Source: Nitrosospira sp. (GTDB lineage: Bacteria > Pseudomonadota > Gammaproteobacteria > Burkholderiales > Nitrosomonadaceae). From it: 64,000 bases of DNA. Location of the stretch: assembly GCA_026399575.1 (NCBI GenBank), contig JAPLQS010000028.1:1-64000 (forward strand), written 5' to 3'. The notes under the pieces are model-generated. The model worked only from the letters and a program-made list of their open reading frames with translations. It ran no database searches and had not been told where the DNA came from. Made by a program: the position numbers and the translations under genes. Shown here piece by piece: positions 43,388 to 52,216 of this stretch. How positions within the stretch are numbered: the first letter of the stretch is position 1; every line of letters begins with the position of its first letter.

Positions 43388-43553
43388 ACCTAGCGAGATC
43401 GTGACTTGACGAATTCGGGGAACGGCATACAGCGTTGCTTATTCTCGCATTCGAACGGGCACCACTTCGCGGCTGTACCTACTCGTAAATTCCGTTACAC
43501 TGCCTATATCTCAATTTTCTCGGGGTGCCGCTCAACTCGCGACCCCGTTAACC
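43388..43553 (+). repeat. 166 bp palindromic attC-like repeat, copy 2
   Basis: Aligns end to end with the repeat at 41570-41735 and has the same length. It begins ACCTAGC and ends GTTAACC, so both boxes have drifted from consensus. The left arm GATCGTGACTTGA still pairs with the right arm TCAACTCGCGACC. The shared core is TTCGCGGCTG, TACACTGCCT and CAATTTTCTCGGGGTGCCG. It lies 52 bp after the ancestral stop of the DUF3024 gene. Confidence 0.72.
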
Positions 43554-43720
43554 AATGGGGCTGCCGGGAGGTGTCGCCGTTCTAATTTTTTCTGGATATA
43601 GTCACCGCAGAAAATAAATCCATTTGGGAGGAGTTCAATAGATGATGAAGATCAATTACTCCCTTACGATGACCGATTTGTAGAGTGATGCAGACCACCC
43701 ATCATACAAGGAATGAGAGA
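43554..43720 (+). other. Leader of the KAP NTPase gene with a 13-codon frame
   Basis: After the repeat, GGGAGGAG (43628-43635) lies at the right distance before ATG 43641, which opens a 13-codon frame (MMKINYSLTMTDL) ending TAG 43682, 38 bp before the NTPase ATG. It could be a leader peptide or the remains of another gene. Confidence 0.35.
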
Positions 43721-45241
43721 ATGAACGATGTTACTGACAACTGGAATCCAGATGACAAGCTCGACCGAAAAGAATCTGCCGATTTTCTGACCAACTACCT
43801 CATCAAACGCTATGGACTTGCCTCTAAACACCAACACCCAGATACATTTGTATTAAACATCAGGGCAGACTGGGGTTTCGGAAAAACTTTTTTCCTTCAG
43901 CGGTGGGCAGGAGACTTGAGGAAAGCAGGTTTCCCGGTTGTATTCTTCAACGCTTGGGAAAATGATTTCAGCGACGACCCGCTGATTGGATTCATTGCGG
44001 AAATAAATGATGGACTATCTGGGCACTTCAAGAGCAAGAAAATTTTGTTACACCTTGATGAGGCCATTGCGATAGGGCGAAAACTTATCAAGCCGGTTAG
44101 CCTTGGAGTTACCGCCATGTTAGTAAAGCAACTGTCTGGTCTTAGCCTAGAAAAGCTACAAGAATCCTACTCACAGGGCAGCGAAAGCGGGGCTGCTGAC
44201 AGCAGTGAGGGTAAAAGCAAATCCGAAAGTGATATATCTTCTTTGCTTTCGAAATACGCCGATATCGCGCTCAAGGAACACCTGAATAAAAGAGAAACGA
44301 TAAAACTCTTCAAAGATAAGTTGAGTCGTCTGATCACGACTCTGCAGAGTGAGGAAAAACACATTAAGCTTCCACTGTTCATTTTCATTGACGAACTGGA
44401 CAGATGCAGACCGACCTATGCCATCGAACTTCTGGAAGCCGTAAAGCACCTTTTTGGTGTGCCTGGAGTCTACTTCGTCGTCGCCACTAATCTTGAGCAG
44501 CTCGGACACTCAATCCGCGCTGTGTATGGCGAACAGTTTGACTCTGAGCGTTATCTGAAGCGATTTTTCGATCAGGAGTACCTGTTGCCATCGCCCGATA
44601 ACACCCGTTTCACCGCATTCCTGTTTGAACGGTATGCATTGAATGATTTCGGTACTTTCTACACGGTCATAGAAGATAAGATATATGACCCTACGCCATC
44701 CGATCAGGCGCTGTTTACGATTTTATGTGATGGTTTCAAGCTGGGGCTTAGGGATCAAGAGCAGGTAGTTGGAGCACTCCAAGCAGTTCTACTGAATTGG
44801 CCGACGGGTGAGCGTATTCACCTTGCCTACCTGTTGTTCCTTATCATCGCCAAACAGATTTCACCTTTTCTTTTTCAGCAACTCGCGGACAAACAACTGG
44901 TTGATTCATCAAAATTCAGTGGAGCTCTCTCAACAAAATTGCGCGAGAACGTCAAATTCAAAACCCGTGATCTTGTCAGCAAAGAAAGGGGTTATGAAGT
45001 GATAGAGCGTAATGTTTTGGATATGCTTTTGACGTATCAAAACCTACAAGGTCGGACAGTTAAGAATCTCTGGGAACAAAACTACAACAGCATCGCATTC
45101 CCTGGCAAAATTGGGAGCGCTGTTAGCCAAGACTGTTCCCGTACCATTCCACAGGGAGAGAACTCTATGCCACCAATTTCCGATTACGCCCGCCGGGTTA
45201 GCCAAGCAGGGCAACTAAGCAACGTAATGCAGAAAACTTAA
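43721..45241 (+). CDS. KAP-family P-loop NTPase
   Basis: A 506-residue KAP NTPase. Walker A is ADWGFGKTFF (Lys about residue 55) and Walker B is FIFIDELDRCRPTYAIELLE (near 222), with the sensor VVATN after it. A moderately hydrophobic stretch (VSLGVTAMLVKQLSGLSL) between them sits where many KAP proteins insert membrane helices. The C-terminal 200 residues are helical and unassigned. ATG 43721 has AAGGAATGAG upstream; the frame is open 12 codons more. Family members such as PifA of plasmid F exclude phage, so a defence role is possible but not shown. Confidence 0.88.
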   Translation: MNDVTDNWNPDDKLDRKESADFLTNYLIKRYGLASKHQHPDTFVLNIRADWGFGKTFFLQRWAGDLRKAGFPVVFFNAWENDFSDDPLIGFIAEINDGLSGHFKSKKILLHLDEAIAIGRKLIKPVSLGVTAMLVKQLSGLSLEKLQESYSQGSESGAADSSEGKSKSESDISSLLSKYADIALKEHLNKRETIKLFKDKLSRLITTLQSEEKHIKLPLFIFIDELDRCRPTYAIELLEAVKHLFGVPGVYFVVATNLEQLGHSIRAVYGEQFDSERYLKRFFDQEYLLPSPDNTRFTAFLFERYALNDFGTFYTVIEDKIYDPTPSDQALFTILCDGFKLGLRDQEQVVGALQAVLLNWPTGERIHLAYLLFLIIAKQISPFLFQQLADKQLVDSSKFSGALSTKLRENVKFKTRDLVSKERGYEVIERNVLDMLLTYQNLQGRTVKNLWEQNYNSIAFPGKIGSAVSQDCSRTIPQGENSMPPISDYARRVSQAGQLSNVMQKT

Positions 45242-45272
45242 TGAGACTTGACATGAGTCCCTGCTTTGGCAC

Positions 45273-45345
45273 TTTGCGTGGCTGCATTCGTGCGAGAATT
45301 TCGCTACACTGCGTGCTTTCTGGTTTGTTCGGGGCGATCCCGGCC
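45273..45345 (+). repeat. Diverged partial copy of the dispersed repeat
   Basis: About 73 bp after the KAP gene resemble the repeat core: TTGCGTGGCTGCATTCG, CGAGAATTTCG, TACACTGC and TTCGGGG in the same order and spacing as at 43468-43530. Both palindrome arms are lost. It marks the right end of the accessory region; sdaA starts 45 bp later. Confidence 0.5.
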
Positions 45346-45389
45346 CTGCCAATCATCTTTCATGCGGCATCACACTACGGGAATATCCA

Positions 45390-46769
45390 ATGTTCATCAG
45401 TGTTCTTGAGCTTTTCAAAATCGGCATCGGTCCTTCGAGTTCGCACACCATGGGACCGATGGTGGCGGCCAGTGATTTTCGCAACCGCATCCAGACGTTC
45501 GTTGCAACCCATACGGTCAATTCGGATCTTCATATTCGCTGCACCTTGAAAGGTTCGCTGGCTTTTACCGGCAAGGGCCACGCGGCCGATCGCGCCGTGG
45601 CATTGGGGCTGCACGGCTATTCGCCGGAAGGTCTGGCCGACCAGCCGGTGAGCGAGCTGACAGAGCGCCTGTGGCACAGTCATTCCATCACGCTGAGTGC
45701 AGCACTGTCGGCCAGATTCTATGCGGCTGAAGATGTGGTGTTCGATCGCGGCAAGCCGCTGCCGCAACATCCGAATGGCATGATCTTCGAATTGCTCGAT
45801 TCGAGTGGCAAAGCGATCCTGACGGAAACCTATTTTTCAATCGGCGGCGGTTTCGTCAATACGCTTGCCGAAATCAGCACGCTGGATGCGCCGCTCAAAA
45901 TGGAATCTGCCAGCTCGTGCCCTTATCCATTCGATTCGGCGGACGCCATGGTGCAGATGGCGGACGCCAGCGGCTTGTCCATCGCGGCGATAAAGCGCTT
46001 GAACGAACATACCAAGATGGCCGATGCCGCACTCGACAAGGGGCTGGATGCGATCTGGCGGGCGATGCAGGTTTGTCTCGAGAAGGGACTGGCGGTCGAA
46101 GGCATCCTGCCCGGAAGCCTCAAGCTGCCACGACGCGCGAAGGCTTTGTTCAAACAGTTGCAGGATGCGCCTGCAGAAGCCAACCTGAATGACTGGCTGT
46201 GCGCCTATGCCATGGCGGTGAATGAGGAAAATGCCGCCGGTCATATGGTGGTGACCGCCCCCACCAATGGTGCGGCAGGGGTGATCCCCGCGGTTCTGTA
46301 TTACCTCGTGCATCATGAAGGCGGTACTCTGGAACAGGTGCGGGAATTCCTGCTCACTGCTGCTGCAGTTGGCGGCATCATCAAGCATAGAAGTTCGATT
46401 TCCGGCGCGGAGGTGGGATGCCAGGGCGAAGTCGGTTCCGCCGCTGCCATGGCAGCAGCCGGCTTATGCGCGGTGCGCGGCGGCAGCCCGCAACAGATCG
46501 AGAATGCTGCGGAAATCGCGCTGGAGCATCACCTCGGCATGACTTGCGACCCGGTGGGAGGTCTGGTGCAGGTTCCGTGTATTGAACGTAACGGCTTTGG
46601 CGCCATCAAGGCGTTCACCGCCGCTTCACTCGCGAAGCGCGGGAGCGGGATACACTTCATGCCGCTGGATGGGTGCATTGCCGCAATGAAGCAGACCGGG
46701 CTGGAGATGTCGGTAAAATACAAGGAAACCTCTTTGGGTGGTTTGGCGGTCAGCATTACCGAGTGTTGA
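45390..46769 (+). CDS. sdaA: L-serine ammonia-lyase
   Basis: A 459-residue iron-sulfur L-serine dehydratase making pyruvate and ammonia. It starts VLELFKIGIGPSSSHTMGPM, the substrate-binding signature of the beta domain. The alpha domain carries VTAPTNGAAGVIPAVLYY and Cys ligands of the 4Fe-4S cluster in EVGCQGEVGSA, GMTCDPVGG and VPCIERN. Alpha and beta domains are fused, as in E. coli SdaA. Confidence 0.96.
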   Translation: MFISVLELFKIGIGPSSSHTMGPMVAASDFRNRIQTFVATHTVNSDLHIRCTLKGSLAFTGKGHAADRAVALGLHGYSPEGLADQPVSELTERLWHSHSITLSAALSARFYAAEDVVFDRGKPLPQHPNGMIFELLDSSGKAILTETYFSIGGGFVNTLAEISTLDAPLKMESASSCPYPFDSADAMVQMADASGLSIAAIKRLNEHTKMADAALDKGLDAIWRAMQVCLEKGLAVEGILPGSLKLPRRAKALFKQLQDAPAEANLNDWLCAYAMAVNEENAAGHMVVTAPTNGAAGVIPAVLYYLVHHEGGTLEQVREFLLTAAAVGGIIKHRSSISGAEVGCQGEVGSAAAMAAAGLCAVRGGSPQQIENAAEIALEHHLGMTCDPVGGLVQVPCIERNGFGAIKAFTAASLAKRGSGIHFMPLDGCIAAMKQTGLEMSVKYKETSLGGLAVSITEC

Positions 46770-46796
46770 TAATTTCCTGAACAAAGATGCTGCCGG

Positions 46797-47168
46797 ATGA
46801 CCATGCCACTCGCTGACGTCATCCTGGCGGTGCATTTTCTGTTCGTGCTGTTCGTGGTCGGCAGTCTGCCGCTGATCTGGGTCGGCGCGTGGTGCGACTG
46901 GGATTTCGTGCGTAGCCATCGCTTCCGGTTTGTACATCTTGGCGCGATCCTGTTCGTCGTCGGCGAGTCGCTGCTGGGCATGGTCTGTCCGTTGACCGCG
47001 TGGGAAGACGAGTTGCGTCAGACCGAAGGGCGCGGCAGTTTTATCCAGCGCTGGCTGCATTACATTCTGTTCTATGATTTCCCGGAAGGGGTATTGACTG
47101 TCGTTTATGTATTGTTCGCGCTGCTGGTTGCGGCTACTTTCAAGCTGGTGCCGCCGCGTCGGCGATAG
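46797..47168 (+). CDS. DUF2784 family membrane protein
   Basis: A 123-residue inner-membrane protein with three or four hydrophobic helices, starting ADVILAVHFLFVLFVVGSLP and with the conserved RFRFVHLGAILFVVGESLLG and CPLTAWEDELR blocks of DUF2784. The function is unknown. ATG 46797 is followed by a second in-frame ATG at 46803. Its 3' end overlaps the 3' end of mnmH by 29 bp on the opposite strand. Confidence 0.85.
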   Translation: MTMPLADVILAVHFLFVLFVVGSLPLIWVGAWCDWDFVRSHRFRFVHLGAILFVVGESLLGMVCPLTAWEDELRQTEGRGSFIQRWLHYILFYDFPEGVLTVVYVLFALLVAATFKLVPPRRR

Positions 47169-48213
47169 CCGTGTGTGCCAGATGCAACATGGCTTGTTCG
47201 CTCAAATCGTCTGCCCGCAACACTATCCCCTGTGCATGCCGTGCATAATGCTTGAGCGTGGAGCGGGTATAAGCCGGGTCATAGTGTTTCACCAGCAATT
47301 CTTCCACCAGTTGTTCCCATTGTTCCCTGCTTGCGAGTTCTTTCCAGTGGCCGATGATCTCTTTACTGTGGAGGCCGATGAGACAATCGAGTTTCTGTTC
47401 CAGGGTGGGGATGTCGATCAGGAAGTGGGCGTATTCTTCCATGAGTAACTGCACGCGGCTGGCCAGCCCCACTTCCAGGCGAACGCAATCACTTTGCCAC
47501 ATGGCATCTATCATGGTTTGGGAAACACGCAGGTCGCCGATTTTCTTGCTCTCAGCTTCGACATAAACGGGTTTTGCCGGATCGAATTGCTTGAGTTCAG
47601 CGCACATCAGGCTGTCGAAATATTTTTGCGACGGTTGCGGTGCGTCCGGCATGTTGCCCAGCACCGAACCACGGTGGCAGGTGAGCTGTTCCAGATCCAG
47701 CACTTGCGCACCGGCCTCGCGTAGCGCCTGCAGCAGACGGCTTTTGCCGGAACCGGTGAGGCCGCACACCACGCGCCAGCGGAATTGCTGCGGCAGAATC
47801 GCAAGCGCCTCCAGCACTGCGTGCCGGTAGGTTTTGTAGCCGCCTTCCAGTTGCTGCGCGCGCCAGCCGACCTGGCTGAGCACATGTGTCATTGCGCCGC
47901 TGCGTTTTCCGCCGCGCCAGCAGTACACCAGCGGATGCCATTCGCGCGGGCGATGGACAAAGTGCTGTTCGAGATGACGGGCGATGTTGCTCGCGATGAG
48001 GGCAGCGCCCAATTTTCTGGCATCGAACGGCGAAACCTGTTTGTAGATCGTGCCAATGCGGGCGCGTTCCTCGTCGTTCAATACGGGATAATTGATGGCG
48101 CCGGGAATGTGGTCCGCAGTGAATTCCGACGGCGAGCGCACGTCGATGATCTCGTCAAACTCCGCCAGCTGTGCTACGGTAACGGCGCCTGCAGTTTTCA
48201 AGAAACACTCCAT
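47140..48213 (-). CDS. mnmH: tRNA 2-selenouridine synthase
   Basis: MnmH (SelU), 357 residues, replaces sulfur by selenium at wobble 2-thiouridine using selenophosphate, via a geranylated intermediate. The N-terminal rhodanese domain has EIIDVRSPSEF and the catalytic Cys in VYCWRGGKRSG; the P-loop domain has GLTGSGKSRLLQAL near residue 150. The start is ATG 48213, with a TTG at 48201 as alternative. It is divergent from selD, which makes its selenophosphate. Confidence 0.94.
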   Translation of the reverse strand: MECFLKTAGAVTVAQLAEFDEIIDVRSPSEFTADHIPGAINYPVLNDEERARIGTIYKQVSPFDARKLGAALIASNIARHLEQHFVHRPREWHPLVYCWRGGKRSGAMTHVLSQVGWRAQQLEGGYKTYRHAVLEALAILPQQFRWRVVCGLTGSGKSRLLQALREAGAQVLDLEQLTCHRGSVLGNMPDAPQPSQKYFDSLMCAELKQFDPAKPVYVEAESKKIGDLRVSQTMIDAMWQSDCVRLEVGLASRVQLLMEEYAHFLIDIPTLEQKLDCLIGLHSKEIIGHWKELASREQWEQLVEELLVKHYDPAYTRSTLKHYARHAQGIVLRADDLSEQAMLHLAHTAIADAAAPA

Positions 48214-48215
48214 CA

Positions 48216-49268
48216 ATGAACAAGCCAAACGAAATAATCCGTCTGACGCAGTATTCCCACGGTGGCGGTTGCGGCTGCAAGATTGCGCCGGCACTGTTGA
48301 GCCAGGTGCTGGCGGAAATGCCAGCCACTCTGCCATATCGGGATTTGTTGGTGGGAACGGAATCCAGCGATGATGCGGCAGTGTATCGCATCAACGACAG
48401 CCAGGCGATAGTTGCCACCACCGATTTCTTCATGCCCATCGTGGATGATCCCCATGATTTCGGGCGTATCGCCGCGACCAATGCATTGTCCGATATCTAC
48501 GCCATGGGCGCGCAGCCACTTTTCGCACTGGCCATCGTCGGCATGCCGATCGACAGGCTGCCGCTGACAGTGATCCAGCAAATCCTGGCGGGTGGTGCAT
48601 CGGTCTGCAAGGAAGCCGGCATCCCTATTGCGGGAGGGCATTCGATCGATTCATCCGAGCCGATTTACGGATTGGTGGCGCTGGGGCTGGTGCATCCCGA
48701 CCAGGTGAAGCGCAACGACCGCGCCCAACCCGGCGATGTGCTGATATTGGGCAAGGCGCTGGGTATTGGCATCCTGAGCGCGGCGCTGAAAAAAGGTGAG
48801 CTGGATGATGCAGCTTATCAACAGATGCTGGCGAGCACGACTCAGCTCAACACTCCGGGGTTGGCGCTGGGCGGCATGGTACAGGTCCACGCATTGACCG
48901 ATGTGACCGGCTTCGGTCTGGCCGGTCATTTGCTGGAGATCTGTCGCGGCTCAAAACTGGCGGCGGAAATCCGTTTCGACGCTTTGCCGGTGCTTGATGC
49001 CGCGCGGAATTTTGCGCAGCAGGGTTACAGCACCGGGGCATCAAAGCGCAATTGGGCGAGCTACGGTGACGACGTGGTTCTGCCTGCGGACATGCCGGCA
49101 TGGCAGCAAAGTATTTTGACCGATCCGCAGACCAGCGGCGGCTTGCTGGTTGCCTGTGCACCGGCAGCCGCAGAGCAGGTGCTGCAGATATTCAGGCAGC
49201 AGGGATTTCACTATGCCGCACGGATCGGTGAAGTCAAAGCGGGCACACCCAAAGTCACGGTGCGTTAA
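48216..49268 (+). CDS. selD: Selenide, water dikinase (selenophosphate synthetase)
   Basis: SelD, 350 residues, makes selenophosphate from selenide and ATP. It opens IRLTQYSHGGGCGCK with a Cys (not selenocysteine) active site and the essential Lys, then SSDDAAVYRI and LTDPQTSGGLL near the end. With mnmH next to it and no selA, selB or selC in view, the selenium here most likely serves tRNA. ATG 48216 is 2 bp from the ATG of the divergent mnmH. Confidence 0.96.
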   Translation: MNKPNEIIRLTQYSHGGGCGCKIAPALLSQVLAEMPATLPYRDLLVGTESSDDAAVYRINDSQAIVATTDFFMPIVDDPHDFGRIAATNALSDIYAMGAQPLFALAIVGMPIDRLPLTVIQQILAGGASVCKEAGIPIAGGHSIDSSEPIYGLVALGLVHPDQVKRNDRAQPGDVLILGKALGIGILSAALKKGELDDAAYQQMLASTTQLNTPGLALGGMVQVHALTDVTGFGLAGHLLEICRGSKLAAEIRFDALPVLDAARNFAQQGYSTGASKRNWASYGDDVVLPADMPAWQQSILTDPQTSGGLLVACAPAAAEQVLQIFRQQGFHYAARIGEVKAGTPKVTVR

Positions 49269-49288
49269 AGCGAGCATTTACCGCGGTT

Positions 49289-50656
49289 TCAGCGGATGAC
49301 GATGGTCAGGCGCAAATCGCCGCGCAGCAGGCTGAGCATGATGACGTTCTCGCCGGTTTTCAGCGCAGCAAGGAATTCCTGTACCGAGCGTACTTTGCGG
49401 CGATTGATACCGATGATGATGTCACCGGGTCTGATACCGTGCTGCCATGCGGGACTGTTGGCTTCCACCTTGGTCACCAGCACGCCTTCGGCCTTGCCGT
49501 GCAGCGGCGAGCCGGGCTTGATGTTGGCCACCGATGCTCCCGCCAGTTGCGGTACTGTTTCCTCGCTGATGCTGGGCACCTCGAGCGGTTTGGCAATCTG
49601 CGCTTTCGCAGTCAGCGGCCTGCCCTCCCGCAGCAATCCGAGTTCTATGCTTTCCCCGATCGGCACCATGCCGATTTTGTTGCGCAAATCAGCGGAATTG
49701 CGCACGACGCGGCCATTGAATGCCGTCACGATATCACGCGGTTTGATCCCGGCTTTTTCCGCCGGTGAACTGGGATCAATCGAACTGATGATGGCGCCTT
49801 CGGTTGAGGCTAGCCCCAGGGCCGTGGCCAGGTCATAGGTAATATCTTCGCTGCTTGCACCCAGTCTGCCCCGGCGCACTTCGCCAAAGCGCACGAGCTG
49901 ATCCAGCACCGCTTTGGCCATCACGCTCGGCACCGCGAAGCCAATGCCGACACTGGCACCGGAGGGTCCGATGATGGCGGTGTTGATGCCGATCAATTCC
50001 CCTTTGAGATTGACCAGCGCGCCGCCGGAATTGCCCGGATTGATGGATGCATCGGTCTGGATGAAATCCTCATAGCCTTCGATATCCAACCCGCTTCGAC
50101 CGAGTGCGCTGACTATGCCGGAAGTGACGGTTTGACCCAGGCCGAACGGATTGCCGATGGCGACGACAAAATCGCCGACGTTGAGCAAATCCGAATCACC
50201 GAGGCGCAGCGCCTGCAAATTCCTGGCTTCTATTTTCAGCAGCGCAATGTCGGTACCGGGGTCCATGCCTACCAGTTTTGCCTGAAACTGGCGTCTATCC
50301 TTGAGCGTGACGATAACCTGCAGGGCATCCTTGATGACATGATGGTTGGTGAGAACATAGCCCCTGGCCGCATCCACGATCACACCCGATCCGGCGCTGC
50401 GCTCCTGCCGCGCGGCTTGGTCGGGTATGTTGAAAAAGCGGCGGAAGAACGGGTCGCGAAACAGCGGATTGTCTTCGATGGCAGAACGCGTCAGCACCGA
50501 GATATTCACCACCGCCGGTGTAACGTCCTGCAGCAGTGGCGCCAGCGAAGGGATGCCACCCTTGCCATCGCTAAGCGGCAGAATTCCTGCGCCGGCCGGC
50601 AGGGTCAGTGTCAGCCAGACGACAAGAGCGGTGAAGAGGTTGAGTGATTTTGTCAT
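49289..50656 (-). CDS. Periplasmic HtrA/DegQ-type serine protease
   Basis: A 455-residue protease of the Do family. A signal peptide (FTALVVWLTLTLPAGA) is followed by the trypsin-like domain with the catalytic triad His (YVLTNHHVI), Asp (DIALLKI) and Ser (NPGNSGGAL). Two PDZ domains follow (from about residue 265 and 365; GIKPRDIVTAFNG and GIRPGDIIIGINR). The loop after the signal is short, closer to DegQ than DegP. It acts in protein quality control in the periplasm. ttcA ends 15 bp from its start on the same strand. Confidence 0.94.
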   Translation of the reverse strand: MTKSLNLFTALVVWLTLTLPAGAGILPLSDGKGGIPSLAPLLQDVTPAVVNISVLTRSAIEDNPLFRDPFFRRFFNIPDQAARQERSAGSGVIVDAARGYVLTNHHVIKDALQVIVTLKDRRQFQAKLVGMDPGTDIALLKIEARNLQALRLGDSDLLNVGDFVVAIGNPFGLGQTVTSGIVSALGRSGLDIEGYEDFIQTDASINPGNSGGALVNLKGELIGINTAIIGPSGASVGIGFAVPSVMAKAVLDQLVRFGEVRRGRLGASSEDITYDLATALGLASTEGAIISSIDPSSPAEKAGIKPRDIVTAFNGRVVRNSADLRNKIGMVPIGESIELGLLREGRPLTAKAQIAKPLEVPSISEETVPQLAGASVANIKPGSPLHGKAEGVLVTKVEANSPAWQHGIRPGDIIIGINRRKVRSVQEFLAALKTGENVIMLSLLRGDLRLTIVIR

Positions 50657-50671
50657 GAGCGAACTTGACGG

Positions 50672-51565
50672 CTACAGATCCAGGCTGTTGCGCAGGTTCA
50701 CGATCTCTGCTGCTTCGGGCGCGAATGTCTCCTGGTCGAACGCCGTGTCGCCGTCGGCAACAGGTTTCCCCCCTGCTTTAAGACTGCGAAAATCGTATAG
50801 CGCAGAATCGGCCAGGTGCGAAGGCTGCACATTCTGCAGTGCGGTGAACATGGTCTCCAGTCTGCCGGGAAATTTCCGTTCCCATTGCTGCAGCATTTCC
50901 TTCACTGCCTGGCGCTGCAGATTTTTCTGCGCCCCGCACAGGTTACAGGGGATGAGAGGAAAGCCCTCCGCTTCGGCGTAAGCGGCCAGATCTTTTTCCT
51001 TGCAGTAGGCGAGCGGGCGTATCACGATATGCCGGCCATCGTCACTTACCAGCTTGGGTGGCATGGTTTTAAGCTTGCCGCCATAGAACAGGTTGAGAAA
51101 CAGGGTTTCGAGTATGTCATCGCGGTGGTGCCCCAGCGCGATCTTGGTTGCACCCAGTTCGCTGGCGACGCGATACAACACTCCCCGGCGCAGGCGGGAG
51201 CAGAGACTGCAAGTTGTCTTGCCTTCTGCGATGACGCGCTTTACTACGCTGTAGGTATCCTGTTCGACGATGCGAAACGGCATGCCGATGCCGGCGAGAT
51301 ACTCCGGCAGTACATGCGCGGGGAAGCCGGGCTGTTTCTGGTCCAGATTCACTGCGATCAACTCGAACTGCAGCGGCGCATGAGCCTGCAGGTTGCGCAG
51401 GATGTCGAGCAGTGCGTAGCTGTCCTTGCCCCCGGACAGGCACACCATCACCCGGTCACCCGCCTCGATCATGTTGAAATCGGCAATCGCCGAGCCGACC
51501 AGACGCCTCAGCCGCTTATGCAGTTTGTTGGTGTTGTACTGTTCCTTTCGGGACACGACTTCCAT
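50672..51565 (-). CDS. ttcA: tRNA 2-thiocytidine biosynthesis protein
   Basis: TtcA, 297 residues, thiolates C32 of tRNAs with ATP and a 4Fe-4S cluster. It has the PP-loop [13 protein letters not shown] and the two CxxC motifs CSLC and CNLC that hold the cluster. ATG 51565 is chosen ([19 protein letters not shown]); an upstream start at 51658 adds residues without family match. The C-terminus is longer than in E. coli by a Pro/Asp-rich tail. degQ lies downstream. Confidence 0.94.
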   Translation of the reverse strand: MEVVSRKEQYNTNKLHKRLRRLVGSAIADFNMIEAGDRVMVCLSGGKDSYALLDILRNLQAHAPLQFELIAVNLDQKQPGFPAHVLPEYLAGIGMPFRIVEQDTYSVVKRVIAEGKTTCSLCSRLRRGVLYRVASELGATKIALGHHRDDILETLFLNLFYGGKLKTMPPKLVSDDGRHIVIRPLAYCKEKDLAAYAEAEGFPLIPCNLCGAQKNLQRQAVKEMLQQWERKFPGRLETMFTALQNVQPSHLADSALYDFRSLKAGGKPVADGDTAFDQETFAPEAAEIVNLRNSLDL

Positions 51566-51880
51566 TTGATCCTCGTAATCTGAATCCAAAAATACCGGCT
51601 GTCGGACGAGTTGCAGAGACGTCAGGATATTTTCGCTGATCAGCCAATACATGAACATGACTGGGATTTATGCACATTTTCCCAGATTGCAAGTGGCTTG
51701 CACAGCACTGACCCCCCATCAAGCCGCTTACTGACCGAGCGCGTTGGGGTAAATACATCCAGGAGTTGATCCATATATACATAAAAAGAATAAGCAAATG
51801 AAATGATAGTATTTAAAATTATAACAACTGTCTGTTAATCTCCCGCCCATCGATTTTTATCACTCTGTCAGGTGAAGTAA

Positions 51881-52102
51881 ATGATTGCCGCTACAGACTT
51901 GGAATCAAAGCATATCGCAGCAGAGCAGGCTGCCAGACGGGTACCCGCAGATATCAAGCAGGAAATTCTGCGTGCCGTTGCCGGTATCGAATATGGTTCG
52001 GTCGAAGTGGTGATCCACGACGGCAAAGTCGTGCAGATAGAGTGCAGGGAAAAAATTCGCGTGGGCCGTGATGAGCCCACCCGCAAGCCCGCAAAACCAT
52101 AA
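51881..52102 (+). CDS. DUF2292 (YezD-like) small protein
   Basis: A 73-residue protein whose core (ILRAVAGIEYGSVEVVIHDG, then VVQIECREKIR) matches DUF2292/YezD, a small beta-rich family that recurs with sulfate-assimilation genes. Here it is the first gene before a porin and the sulfate ABC transporter, 114 bp upstream of the porin start. AGGTGAAG lies 5 bases before the ATG. The molecular role is unknown. Confidence 0.85.
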   Translation: MIAATDLESKHIAAEQAARRVPADIKQEILRAVAGIEYGSVEVVIHDGKVVQIECREKIRVGRDEPTRKPAKP

Positions 52103-52216
52103 GTAAGACCATAAAAGTGGCTACAAAATAACGCCGACCATGAGACTGGAGGTGGGAACAATAAACCGATAGCGGTGACCGACCGGAATGCCGGAGGAGC
52201 CATTCAGGAGAAAGTA

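Noticed and set aside
41570-43553. The repeats as a CRISPR array
   Set aside because: Only two full copies 1.8 kb apart with genes between them; no short regular repeats or spacers anywhere in the window.
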